Assembly (NCBI GenBank): GCA_016699405.1
Contig: CP064972.1
Coordinates: 4,247,501-4,311,500 of the forward strand
Direction of reading: 5' to 3'
DNA from: Holophagales bacterium
GTDB lineage: Bacteria > Acidobacteriota > Thermoanaerobaculia > Multivoradales > JAGPDF01
DNA length: 64,000 bases
A model generated the notes under the pieces. The model had not been told where the DNA came from. It ran no database searches and worked only from the letters and a program-made list of their open reading frames with translations. Below are positions 1 through 7,712 of this stretch, one piece after another. A program made the position numbers and the translations under genes. The stretch's first letter is position 1; every line of letters begins with the position of its first letter.

Positions 1-309
1 CACTCGAGTCGCCCCCCGCCGAGCCCTTCGGTCCTTGGCCGGAGAGGTACGCCTCGTCCTTCGCTTCCGCATGACCGACGGGGCGACACCCTCTCCCCTG
101 CCGGTCCGGTCGCTCTTGCGGCGACCGAGTGCCCAGGCGACGCCCTCTCGGGCGCCTCCACACGCGTTGCATTCCGTTTGTGTTGCTCACCATAGCACGA
201 GTTGACGCCATGCCACGCCGTCAGCCTCGCCATTTCGCGGCTCGACGGCTTCCCCGCGACAACCAGACGATCGAAATGAATGCGAAGGCGCTGTGCGCCC
301 GGTTCCGGG
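1..309. other. Left-edge stretch without a supported gene
   Basis: No reading frame here has a ribosome binding site, recognisable motif or natural amino-acid composition; translations on both strands are Arg/Pro/Ser-rich, as expected for chance frames in GC-rich DNA. A slightly AT-richer patch around 165-210 may hold a promoter or the 3' flank of the minus-strand Fe-S gene, but I cannot assign a site. A gene running off the left edge cannot be excluded. Confidence 0.4.
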
Positions 310-1083
310 CTACCCCGCGCTCCCCGCCCGCTTCGCCTGCTTCAGGATCTTCGTCAGCCGGTAGCGACCCCAGAACCGGTACCGCGTGAGCGAGGTCGAA
401 ACGAGGAGCCACTGAAGCCCGGGGAGTCGTCCGATGCGGTGGATCAACCGGTAGGTCACGGCCAGGGCCGCGAGAAGGAGGAGGTTGTCGAAGGCGAAAC
501 GGGTCCACCCCACGAGCGCGCCGCCGGTACCGAGATCGAGCCTTCCCGTCAGCGCCGTCCAGGTCCAGTCCGCGAGGTAGGCCTCGACGAGAAAGATCAG
601 CGCGGCGAGGTAGCCGTGTCCGGTCTCGATCGCCCGCGCCGGGCACTCGTTCATGCAGCGCATGCAGCTCTCGCAGCGGAAGGTCCAGAACGGTCGGCCG
701 CGCACCGTCTCGATCGCCCGCACCGGGCAGCGCGTCTGGCAGCTGCCGCAGGCGTTGCACGCCGCGCTGGCGTAGAACGACTTGGCGAAGACGAAGCGGC
801 CGACGAGGGAGTAGGCCAGGCTGACCGGCGCGATGAGCAGGTCCTGGACGAGGTCGAGAAGCGCGCGGTAGTCGGTGCCCCCGGAGGCGAGGCGCGCGGC
901 GAAGCGCCGGGTGATCGCCTCGCAGCGGTCGCTGATCGCCACGACCGCCTTCGACCGCAGGCTCGGGTGGATCGACAGCCAGTTCGACGGCATGTCGATC
1001 GGCCGCATGCCGGCGATCCGGTAGCCCTTGGCAAGGAGGACCACCGCGGCGAGCCACAGCGCGATGCCGCTCAGCCCGGGCAT
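310..1083 (-). CDS. Membrane-associated 2x[4Fe-4S] ferredoxin-like protein
   Basis: The 257-residue protein has a hydrophobic N-terminus (about residues 4-22) and central Cys-x2-Cys-x2-Cys-x3-Cys-Pro and Cys-x2-Cys-x2-Cys-x3-Cys-Pro motifs (ACNACGSCQTRCP and RCESCMRCMNECP). That is a bacterial-type ferredoxin module binding two [4Fe-4S] clusters. Two further hydrophobic stretches follow (around YLAALIFLVEAYLADW and FDNLLLLAALAVTYRLI), so it probably sits at the membrane as an electron carrier. It resembles the ferredoxin half of EFR1-like flavodoxin/ferredoxin proteins, but there is no flavodoxin domain. ATG at 1083 is the first usable start after an upstream in-frame stop, although no good Shine-Dalgarno is visible. 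No redox partner adjoins it; the hydrogenase operon lies 6 kb away. The Fe-S assignment is firm, the role is not. Confidence 0.75.
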   Translation of the reverse strand: MPGLSGIALWLAAVVLLAKGYRIAGMRPIDMPSNWLSIHPSLRSKAVVAISDRCEAITRRFAARLASGGTDYRALLDLVQDLLIAPVSLAYSLVGRFVFAKSFYASAACNACGSCQTRCPVRAIETVRGRPFWTFRCESCMRCMNECPARAIETGHGYLAALIFLVEAYLADWTWTALTGRLDLGTGGALVGWTRFAFDNLLLLAALAVTYRLIHRIGRLPGLQWLLVSTSLTRYRFWGRYRLTKILKQAKRAGSAG

Positions 1084-1184
1084 TGCGATCGCGCTGCGCG
1101 TGGTCTCGGCGGTGGCCGGAGCCTCGTCTCGCGAGAACCTCGCGCCGCGCCGCCACGTAATCGAAGGAGAACCCGGAGGTCACC

Positions 1185-2537
1185 GTGCGAACATCACCGC
1201 TACGCAGCTCGTCGTGTCAGCGCGCCTCGCGAACCCGGCTTACGCTGACGCTCGTCGCCTGGGCGATCGCCGGCACGGTGGAAGGTCGTGCCCGAGCGGC
1301 GGAACCGGACGCCTCCGCCAGGATCTCCACGAGCGTGATGCTGGCGCGGTCCGAAGTGCGGGCCGGGCATCTGGAGACGGCGGGGGCATTGCTGACGATC
1401 GCTCGCGGGCTCGCCGGGGACGGCGAGCTCGCGGCGAGCGATCGAGCGGCCCTCGAGCTCGCCGAGGCCGAGCTCGTCTACACCCGCGCCTTCCTGGTCG
1501 GTCCGCCGTACGACGCTGCCGTCGACGCTCTGCGAGCGGCTCTCCGTCGCGCCGAGCAATCCGGCGATTGCGGGCTCGTCGCCGAGGCGCAGGACCTCCT
1601 CGCCCTGGCGCTCGACTCGCGCGGCAAGCCGAGCTCCGACGCGGCGGAGGCGCGCGCCCTCCTCGAGAGCGCGCTCGCCACCCGCCGCGCCACGGGAAGA
1701 GCATGCGACACTGCCGAGACGCTCTTCCACCTCGGCCTGGTTCACGAGCATCGCAACCCAGCGACGACGAGCGACCTCGCGCAGGCGCGTGCGCACTACG
1801 AGGAGGCGTTGGCCGTCGCGACGTCGGCAGAATGCCTCTACGAGGCGTCGTTCGCCGAGCGCCACCTCGCCGGGCTCGCGGCGGACCGCGGAGACCTCAC
1901 CGCGGCTCGCCGCGGCTTCGAACGCTCGCTCGCCTTGCGGCGCGCGGCTGGCGCTGCCCTCGTCATCGCTCCTGCCCTCACGGCACTCGCCGACGTCCTT
2001 GCCGAGCAGGGCCAGGACCTTCAGGCGCGGGCGCTCTACGAGGAGGCGATCGAGACCGCACAGCGCATCGGCTCGCCACGCTTCGAGAAGGCGGCGATGG
2101 TGGGGCTGAACCAGCTCACGAGCCGCGCACTTCCACCGCTCGTCACCGCGTCGTTCGCGGCCCTGTCGGTGAGCGACGTCGATCGCCTCGCCGCCTGGTA
2201 CACACAGCTCCTCGGCTTCAGCGTGGAGATCGACCGGCGGCCGGCCTCGGGAGGGCCGAAGGCGATGCTGCTGTCGCGCGACGGCGCTCGGCTCGAGCTC
2301 CTCGAATTCCCCACCGCGAAGTCCCGCCAGGGCTGGGGGCTCGACGCTGAAGCCCACGAGCTTCACGGCATCCTGAAGATCGGCTTCGTCGTCGCGGACC
2401 TCGATGCGCTCTACGCCACGGCGCAGTCGCGGCAACTGACCCTCTTCTTCCCTCTCGTCACCCCGGAGGGGTCAAGCCTCCGCACCTTCGGCCTGCTCGA
2501 CCCGGACGGGAACATCGTCCAGATCTTCGGCAAGTAA
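1185..2537 (+). CDS. Exported TPR protein with C-terminal VOC (glyoxalase-fold) domain
   Basis: This 450-residue protein starts at GTG 1185, five bases after GGAGGT. The N-terminus has an Arg-rich n-region, a hydrophobic core (LTLTLVAWAIAGTV) and Ala-x-Ala near residue 39, fitting a Sec signal peptide. Residues about 45-310 are helical repeats of TPR type, with recurring A-x3-Y/L-x2-A-L patterns. Residues about 325-449 read as a vicinal-oxygen-chelate domain: they open like a VOC beta-alpha-beta unit (FAALSVSDVDRLAAWYTQLL) and close with LLDPDGNIVQIFGK, the usual VOC ending. Some VOC domains are metal enzymes and others bind ligands, so activity cannot be inferred. It is divergent from the Fe-S gene. 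Joining an exported TPR scaffold to a VOC domain is unusual. Confidence 0.75.
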   Translation: MRTSPLRSSSCQRASRTRLTLTLVAWAIAGTVEGRARAAEPDASARISTSVMLARSEVRAGHLETAGALLTIARGLAGDGELAASDRAALELAEAELVYTRAFLVGPPYDAAVDALRAALRRAEQSGDCGLVAEAQDLLALALDSRGKPSSDAAEARALLESALATRRATGRACDTAETLFHLGLVHEHRNPATTSDLAQARAHYEEALAVATSAECLYEASFAERHLAGLAADRGDLTAARRGFERSLALRRAAGAALVIAPALTALADVLAEQGQDLQARALYEEAIETAQRIGSPRFEKAAMVGLNQLTSRALPPLVTASFAALSVSDVDRLAAWYTQLLGFSVEIDRRPASGGPKAMLLSRDGARLELLEFPTAKSRQGWGLDAEAHELHGILKIGFVVADLDALYATAQSRQLTLFFPLVTPEGSSLRTFGLLDPDGNIVQIFGK

Positions 2538-2608
2538 TCCCCGCGCGGCGAGAAGCGCGCCCGGTGTGAATCGATCCGCCTCGCGGCCTCTCCCCTTGCC
2601 GCCTCACC

Positions 2609-3061
2609 TCAGCCCTGGTCCGGGATCTCCGGCTCGACGAGCTGGGCGAGCATGGAAAGCGACTCCTGCCAACCGAGGTAACAGGCTTCGGCGGGGATCA
2701 TCTCGGGCACGCCTTCCTGGACGACGGTGAGCTCGGTGCCGCAGAAGACGGCGCGCAGGGTCACGGTGGTGAGCATCTCGCCGGGCAGCGCGGGGTCGTC
2801 GAAGGCGTCGGTGTAACGGAGGCGCTCGCCCTCGACGAGCTCGAGGTAGCGGCCCCCGAAGTGGTGGGAATGTCCGGTCGAGAAGTTGGTGAACGACATC
2901 CGGTAGGCGCCGCCGACCACCGCGTCGATGGCGTGCACCTTGCCGGTGAAGCCGTGCGGGGGCAGCCACTTCGCCATCGCGTCGGGGTCGAGGAAGGCGC
3001 GGTAGACGCGCGCCGGCGGGGCCTTGAGCACGCGGTGGAGGCGGATCGTCTGAGGCGGCAT
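2609..3061 (-). CDS. SRPBCC / AHSA1-like protein
   Basis: The start is set at ATG 3061 because AAAGGAGT precedes it by six bases; upstream in-frame sequence is low-complexity shadow. The 150-residue product has the AHSA1/START-like pattern: basic helix-grip start (IRLHRVLKAPPARVYRAF), the D-x-x-x-x-x-x-W element (DPDAMAKWLPP), and a late W-x-x-x-L-x-x-L element (GWQESLSMLAQLV). Family members are small cytosolic proteins binding hydrophobic ligands or acting as accessory factors, and many occur beside ArsR regulators. No regulator is present here. The next gene upstream, a cupin, reads the same way and could be co-transcribed. Ligand unknown. Confidence 0.8.
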   Translation of the reverse strand: MPPQTIRLHRVLKAPPARVYRAFLDPDAMAKWLPPHGFTGKVHAIDAVVGGAYRMSFTNFSTGHSHHFGGRYLELVEGERLRYTDAFDDPALPGEMLTTVTLRAVFCGTELTVVQEGVPEMIPAEACYLGWQESLSMLAQLVEPEIPDQG

Positions 3062-3140
3062 GGCGACTCCTTTCGTCGGGTCGTCGAGTCGGAGGCTCGG
3101 TGGATCGATGGCGGGCAGCGCGAGGCGAGCGGCGGGCGCG

Positions 3141-3491
3141 TCAGATCTCCCGCCGGGGCGCGGCGGTCGCCGGGTCGCCCGTGTTCGGCGTGCCGGCGCG
3201 TTCGATGAGCAGGAGGTGCGTCTCCTCCTCGGCGAACGGACAGTGCTCGACACCGCGCGGCACGACGAAGATCTCTCCGGGGCCGAGGCTCACCTCGCCG
3301 TCGCGCAGGCGCAGGGTGAGGCGCCCGGCGAGCACGAGGAAGAAGTCGTCGGTCTCTTCGTGGCGATGCCAGACGAACTCGCCCTGGACCTTGGCGACGA
3401 GCAGGTCGTGGCCGTTGAACTGCCCGACGACGCGCGGCTGCCAGTGTCCGGAGAACGTCGCGAGCTTCGCGGCGAGGTCGATCGCCTCCAT
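3141..3491 (-). CDS. Small cupin-domain protein
   Basis: The 116-residue single-domain cupin starts at ATG 3491 behind GGGAGG. It carries cupin motif 1 (FVWHRHEETDDFFLVLAG) with the His-x-His and Glu metal ligands, and motif 2 (GPGEIFVVPRGVEHCP) with the last His. All metal-binding positions look intact, so it probably binds a divalent metal. The length and sequence resemble mannose-6-phosphate-isomerase-like cupins that are usually annotated without substrate. It lies 9 bases from the end of the beta-lactamase gene and about 80 bases upstream of the AHSA1-like gene, all on the minus strand, suggesting one transcript. Substrate not inferable. Confidence 0.85.
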   Translation of the reverse strand: MEAIDLAAKLATFSGHWQPRVVGQFNGHDLLVAKVQGEFVWHRHEETDDFFLVLAGRLTLRLRDGEVSLGPGEIFVVPRGVEHCPFAEEETHLLLIERAGTPNTGDPATAAPRREI

Positions 3492-3500
3492 GGTGCCTCC

Positions 3501-4355
3501 CTACTCCGCCGGCAGCGCGCCGAGCGAACGCAGCACGGCGCGGGCGATCGCCTCGCGCCGCGGGGCATCGTCGGCACCGTGCGGCATGTCGATGTTGAGC
3601 GCGAAGAAGACCGCGCCGGCGTTCGGGGCACCGCGCTCGACCCAGCCGACCCACCAGCCGTGCTGCGTCTCGAGGCGGGCGGCCCAGCCGGTCTTGGCGC
3701 GCAGGATCCAGTCGCGTCCGGCCTCGACGATCATCACGTCCTTGACCAGCCGCTGGTGCTCGACCTTGAACGGCAGCTCGTTGCGGTAGAGGCGACGCAG
3801 GAACTCGACCTGCTCGTGCGCCGAGATGCGCAGACCGCCGTCGAGCCAGAAGCGGTCGACGCCGCCGGAGACGTCGGCGTTGCCGTAGCCGAGCCGCTCG
3901 AGCGCCGCGCGCTCGCCGGCCTCGCCGATCGCCCGGGCGAAGCGCTGGTAGACCCAGACCGTCGAGTTGCGCATCGACGAGCGCAGGTCCTGGTCGCGGT
4001 TCCACGACTCGATCGGCTGCGGCGTACCGTCCCAGCGGAAAACCTCGAACTCGTCGCGCACCACCCCGGCGTCGAGCGCGATGAGGGCGTGCGGGATCTT
4101 GAAGGTCGATGCCGGCAGCAGGCGCCGGCGCGCTCGCTCCTCGTTGAAGACCAGCCGCGCGCCGGTGCGCTCGTCGAGGACGACGATCGTGCCGCGCCCA
4201 CCGACCGGCGCGAAGAACGGCGCCCAGTCGGCGCGCTCCTGCCAGGCCGCCGACGCACTCGGCGAAGGCGGAGCGCTCGCCGGGCTCGCGGCCGGCGCAA
4301 CGAGCGACAGCAGGCCGGCGGCGACGACGGAGTGGAGGACCGTTCGGACGGGCAT
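3501..4355 (-). CDS. Class D (OXA-type) beta-lactamase
   Basis: ATG 4355 follows GAGGTGA and begins a clear Sec signal peptide; the precursor is 284 residues. The class D serine beta-lactamase motifs are all present: Ser-x-x-Lys (S83-T84-F85-K86, in PASTFKIPHALIALD), Ser-x-Val (S131-T132-V133), Tyr-Gly-Asn (157-159) and Lys-Thr-Gly (221-223). FWLDGGLRISAHEQ matches the conserved OXA segment that carries the omega-loop tryptophan. The mature enzyme should act in the periplasm by acylation of Ser83, activated by the carbamylated Lys86. The family also includes penicillin sensors, but the absence of a large membrane region favours an enzyme. No mobile element adjoins it and its base composition matches its neighbours, so it is probably an intrinsic chromosomal gene. 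Substrate range cannot be read from sequence. Confidence 0.93.
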   Translation of the reverse strand: MPVRTVLHSVVAAGLLSLVAPAASPASAPPSPSASAAWQERADWAPFFAPVGGRGTIVVLDERTGARLVFNEERARRRLLPASTFKIPHALIALDAGVVRDEFEVFRWDGTPQPIESWNRDQDLRSSMRNSTVWVYQRFARAIGEAGERAALERLGYGNADVSGGVDRFWLDGGLRISAHEQVEFLRRLYRNELPFKVEHQRLVKDVMIVEAGRDWILRAKTGWAARLETQHGWWVGWVERGAPNAGAVFFALNIDMPHGADDAPRREAIARAVLRSLGALPAE

Positions 4356-4421
4356 GGCTTCACCTCGCGGGCGAAGGCGACGACCGCCCGAGCGGCGCCG
4401 CCCTCCCGAGGTCACGTTGCG

Positions 4422-4721
4422 CTAGGCGACGACGCGGAAGATCTCGCGCCGGCCGCCGTCGACGAGGTCCATGTAGCCGCGCATGATCTCCGCCACCGCC
4501 GGCACCTTGCCCCACGCCGCCATGTGGCGCTCGAACTCGGCGAGGTCGGCCACCTCGCTCTCCAGTACCACCGTCCAGTAGTCGGCAACCGCATCGACGA
4601 GAATGCGGCCGCTCCCCGGCTCTCCCGCCGCCTCGAGCGCCTCGAAAGCGGCGCGAAAGCGACGGGCGATCTCCTTGGCCTGACCGGGCTTGCAACGAAA
4701 GACATCGCGCACCACGTACAT
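4422..4721 (-). CDS. ABM/NIPSNAP-like dimeric alpha-beta barrel protein
   Basis: The real protein is the last 99 residues of a longer chance frame: ATG 4721 follows GGAGGAGCG and the sequence becomes natural there (MYVVRDVFRCKPGQAKEIAR). Pattern and length suit the antibiotic-biosynthesis-monooxygenase / NIPSNAP / stress-responsive ferredoxin-like fold: a short beta strand, a K-P-G-x-A-x-E helix, a central strand (YWTVVLESEVADLAEFERHM) and a final helix. Such proteins dimerise into an eight-stranded barrel. Some are cofactor-independent oxygenases, many have no known reaction. It is 66 bases upstream of the beta-lactamase on the same strand. Confidence 0.75.
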   Translation of the reverse strand: MYVVRDVFRCKPGQAKEIARRFRAAFEALEAAGEPGSGRILVDAVADYWTVVLESEVADLAEFERHMAAWGKVPAVAEIMRGYMDLVDGGRREIFRVVA

Positions 4722-4812
4722 CGCTCCTCCTCGGAGACCGGGCGCGGCGCGCCGACTCCCGCGGCGCCGTGCCCGCTCTCTCGCGTCGTTTCGACTTGCG
4801 GACGGCGTCACG

Positions 4813-5737
4813 CTAGCGCGACCCGCACGCCTCGTCGAGGCGACGGCGTGATTCACGAAAGAGAGGGTCCGAGTGGCGCGGCGAGCCGCCGAAGGCGAGC
4901 ACGCCCGGGCTGGGGCCGCCGACCGCACCCGAGCTGTCGCCGACGACATCTCCGGACCCCTCGTCGAGCGTGGAGAGCGCGGCCGTCGCACCGTCGGCGA
5001 CGAACGGAGCGGCGGGACGAGCGAACGGCACCGTGTAGCGCTCGGCCGTCGAGAGCCGTACCTCGTCGATCCGCCCGGCGAACGACGGGAAGGTCGCCCC
5101 CGCATCGTGCTTCTCGGCGCCGAGCCCCAGGAAGGGATCGCTCTCCTCGCAGACGCCGGGAACGCCGACGGGGCACCAGGGCTCGCCCGGTGCCGAGGGC
5201 AGGTCGTCGTCGGCGTAGGAGAGGTCCCCATCGGGGCCGTCGCCCGAAGCCTGGAGGGCGCCGTCGACGAAGAGCCGGACGAAACCGTCGCTGCGCCTCC
5301 GGGTGACCGCGACGTGATGCCAGTGGCTGTCGAGCACCGTCGAGGTGCTGCAGAAGGTGCGCTTGTCGAACCCGTCGGCACCGGGGATACCGAAGACCAG
5401 CTTGCCGCCGGCGATCGAGAGACCGAACTTCGGGCGGGCGCTGAAGCGGTCCCGGTCGAGCACGACGTGGCCGACGATCCAGTTGTCGTTGTCGCCGCAG
5501 ACGACGGCCGCGGCCGGGTTCTCGGCGGCGCGCCCGCGCAGCCAGATCTCGAGCGTGAAGTCGGTCGCGCCCACGTCGACAGGGGGTCCGGGCAGCGCGG
5601 TCGCCGGGTCGTCAACGAGGATCTTGACCCGGTCGATCTGCCCGACGCCGTTGCCCTCGAACGACAGCGAGCTGCCGGCCGTGGCGCCGAGCGGCAGCAC
5701 GCCGAGCAGGGCGAGGCGAGGCGAGCAGGAGCTTCAC
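4813..5737 (-). CDS. Exported LamG/ConA-like protein, signal peptide out of frame (phase-variable or frameshifted)
   Basis: The body (frame open to 4813) is a laminin-G/concanavalin-like jelly-roll: VGATDFTLEIWLRG, DSHWHHVAVTRR, VRLFVDGALQ and FAGRIDEVRLSTAERY are hallmark LamG_3 segments. In that frame the first usable start is GTG 5700, which drops most of a signal peptide. A better start, GTG 5737, sits behind GAGGACAC and encodes V-K-L-L-L-A-S-P-R. It then loses frame inside three tandem copies of CTCGC (coding sense; GCGAG at 5711-5725 on the plus strand). Four copies, or one, restore a continuous Sec signal peptide leading straight into GATAGSS and the LamG domain. So this is a length-variable locus, a recent frameshift, or an assembly error. 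The product, when on, would be exported and probably carbohydrate- or protein-binding. Confidence 0.7.
5711..5725. repeat. Pentanucleotide tandem repeat (GCGAG)3 in a signal-peptide coding region
   Basis: Three perfect consecutive copies of GCGAG on the plus strand lie 12-26 bases into the reading frame that begins at GTG 5737. A unit length that is not a multiple of three means every gain or loss shifts the frame. Counting codons, one or four units join the signal peptide to the LamG body, while two or three do not. Confidence 0.85.
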
Positions 5738-5805
5738 CGTGTCCTCGCGTTCGTTCGTCCCACTCCGGGTCCGCGACATCGCATGGCCGGTCGTCGACTC
5801 GGGCT

Positions 5806-6441
5806 TCAGGGCAGATCGGGCCAGAGGCCGCCGGAGGCGCTCATCCAGTCGACGACGCGGTCCGCCGCGGCGGCCACGTCGGAGTCCGAGACGTCGAGCT
5901 CGAGCCGCGGCAGCCGTGATTCGCGGGCGAGGCGACGCAGCAGCTCCTGCTCGCGCACGAAGCGCGAGAGGTCGTCGTACTGCGACGGGTTGCCGGAGAC
6001 CTTCAAGCGCTCCTCGCGCGCCGCCGCGAAGCTCGACTCGTCACGCGTGCAGACGACGAGATGGAAGCCGAGCGCGGCGAGCCGCTCGTCGAGCCATCCG
6101 AGGTCGGCGTCGCGTCCGGCCTGGATCTGGAAGGCGCGCGCCGAGAGGTGGAAGCGGTCGACGATCCACGAGTAGTACGGAAGCAGCTCGAAGAGACGGG
6201 CCCAGGTGGCGAACGTCTCCATCGCCCGCCCCTCCTCCTCCGGCGCGTAGTTGGTCAGCCCACGGCCCCAGGGGAACGGGGTGAAACCGCACCACTCGGC
6301 CGAGACGACCGGCGAGTGGTAGCGATAGCGCCGCGCCCCGACGAAGCGCGGGTGCTCGTTCAGGGTGAAGGCGATCTCGGTCTTGAGCGTGAGCCGCGTG
6401 CCTTCGAGGATCACCTTCGGACAGAGCTTGGTCGATTTCAT
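5806..6441 (-). CDS. P-loop kinase-like protein (thymidylate kinase-related)
   Basis: ATG 6441 is preferred because the natural sequence starts there, with an AGGGGG stretch about 8 bases upstream. The 211-residue protein begins KVILEGTRLTLKTEIAFTL: a Walker-A-like loop in which the Gly before Lys-Thr is replaced by Leu. A DR-x-x-x-S element (VDRFHLSARAFQ) resembles the nucleoside/thymidylate kinase DRY/H-x-S segment, and the C-terminal half is charged and helical with possible lid arginines (REERLKVSGNPSQYDDLSRF). I infer a nucleotide- or small-molecule-kinase fold. The weak P-loop glycine and poor match elsewhere leave the substrate, and even activity, open. It may be monocistronic. Confidence 0.55.
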   Translation of the reverse strand: MKSTKLCPKVILEGTRLTLKTEIAFTLNEHPRFVGARRYRYHSPVVSAEWCGFTPFPWGRGLTNYAPEEEGRAMETFATWARLFELLPYYSWIVDRFHLSARAFQIQAGRDADLGWLDERLAALGFHLVVCTRDESSFAAAREERLKVSGNPSQYDDLSRFVREQELLRRLARESRLPRLELDVSDSDVAAAADRVVDWMSASGGLWPDLP

Positions 6442-6639
6442 CGTCGACCCCCTGCACTCGATCGTACCGCGCTCCGCCGAGACCGCTCCACTCCCCATCG
6501 CCGCGACGACGCCGCCCCCCACCGTCGTCCCGAGCGAGAGCGAGGGGCTGGGTGGGCGGGTGGCCCGCCGAACCTGGGGAGCTCCGGCCGACCTCGCTGC
6601 GGATCCCTCGCGACCGCGCCGAGGGACGGCAGGAGGCGC

Positions 6640-7005
6640 TCAGTGCACGCGCGCTTGCGGGTGGGTGTCCTCGTGCTCGTAGCCGTGGGTGAGGACGAAG
6701 AACCAGGCGACGATCCGCTCGTCTTCGGCCTCGGAGATCAGGTCGAAGACGAACTCCCCCTCGGCCTCGCCGGCGCTGGCTTCGACGTAGGCGACCGACT
6801 CGGGTTCGACGGCGAGCTCGCCGACGAGGTGCTTGCCACGGATCAAGTGCACGACGTAGCGGTCGATGGCCTCGCTCTCGAACTGCCAGTGCAGGTCGTC
6901 GTCGTCGAAGAGCACCGCTTCCGGCGTCCCCGCACGGACGATGCAGTTGGGGTGTCCGACGATCCAGTTCCAGAAGGCGTCGAAAGAGATGGTCTGCGGT
7001 TCCAT
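6640..7005 (-). CDS. Conserved-looking acidic hypothetical protein, 121 residues
   Basis: ATG 7005 starts a 121-residue acidic protein behind a GAGGATC sequence. It has alternating beta/alpha character (PEAVLFDDDDLHWQFE, RYVVHLIRGKHLVGELAVEPES, EFVFDLISEAEDERIVAWFFVLTHGYEHEDTH) and no signal peptide or membrane span. The last block has clustered His and acidic residues that could bind metal, but I recognise no family. It is divergent from hoxE across about 190 bases, so that interval should hold promoters for both. Confidence 0.65.
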   Translation of the reverse strand: MEPQTISFDAFWNWIVGHPNCIVRAGTPEAVLFDDDDLHWQFESEAIDRYVVHLIRGKHLVGELAVEPESVAYVEASAGEAEGEFVFDLISEAEDERIVAWFFVLTHGYEHEDTHPQARVH

Positions 7006-7193
7006 GGCGATGCGATCCTCGGTGGGCGAGCGTATCGCACCCGCGCCGGAGCCGGCGCGACGCCGCACCCTGCGCACGCGTCGCGTCGCGATTCCCGGCG
7101 CATCGGACGAAAAGGCGACACCCGAACGGAGCGGCACCGCCACCCGGCAGGGTGGGGGTGGGCCGCCGGGCCGGGGCGTACCATCGAAACCGC

Positions 7194-7712
7194 ATGAGCA
7201 CCGAAGTCCCCCCTTCATCCCATCCCAGCGGCGACAAGCGGTTCAAACTGCTCGACGTCGCCATCAAACGTCACCAGTTCCGCCAGGACGCCTTGATCGA
7301 GCTGCTGCATGCGGCACAGGAGCTGTTCGGCTATCTCGACAACGACGTCCTCATCTATGTCGGTCGCGCCCTGAAGGTGCCGTTGGCCCGCGTCTTCGGC
7401 GTCGCGACCTTCTACAACTTCTTCCAGCTCAAGCCGCCGGGCGAGCACGCCTGCGTCGTCTGCCTGGGGACGGCCTGCTACGTCAAGGGCGCCGGGCAGA
7501 TCCTCGCCGCCATCGAACGGTCGCACGGCATCAAGGCCGGCGAGACCACCGCCGACGGCAGGCTCTCGCTCGTCACCGCGCGCTGCATCGGCGCCTGCGG
7601 CCTCGCTCCCGCCGTGGTGTTCGACGGCGAGATGGCGGGCAAGATCGGCCCCGAGCAGGTGCTCGGCCGCTTGAGCTCCTGGACGGATCGTCATGAGCAG
7701 CGAAGCGCGTAA
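7194..7712 (+). CDS. hoxE: Bidirectional [NiFe] hydrogenase, diaphorase subunit HoxE
   Basis: The 172-residue protein is a NuoE-type thioredoxin-fold [2Fe-2S] subunit. The helical N-terminus ([20 protein letters not shown]) is typical, and cluster ligands are Cys90, Cys95, Cys131 and Cys135 in Cys-x4-Cys and Cys-x3-Cys motifs (CLGTAC, CIGAC). In cyanobacterial-type Hox enzymes HoxE joins HoxFU to pass electrons between NAD(P)H and the hydrogenase module. The start is ATG 7194; no strong Shine-Dalgarno is seen. It overlaps hoxF by 20 bases and is the first gene of the six-gene run hoxEFUYHW. No recognisable regulator or promoter box is visible upstream. Confidence 0.93.
   Translation: MSTEVPPSSHPSGDKRFKLLDVAIKRHQFRQDALIELLHAAQELFGYLDNDVLIYVGRALKVPLARVFGVATFYNFFQLKPPGEHACVVCLGTACYVKGAGQILAAIERSHGIKAGETTADGRLSLVTARCIGACGLAPAVVFDGEMAGKIGPEQVLGRLSSWTDRHEQRSA

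Noticed and set aside
129..389. Short plus-strand ORF at the left edge
   Set aside because: Composition is Arg/Pro/Ser-rich, it lacks a ribosome binding site, and it overlaps the 3' end of the ferredoxin-like gene without a family match.
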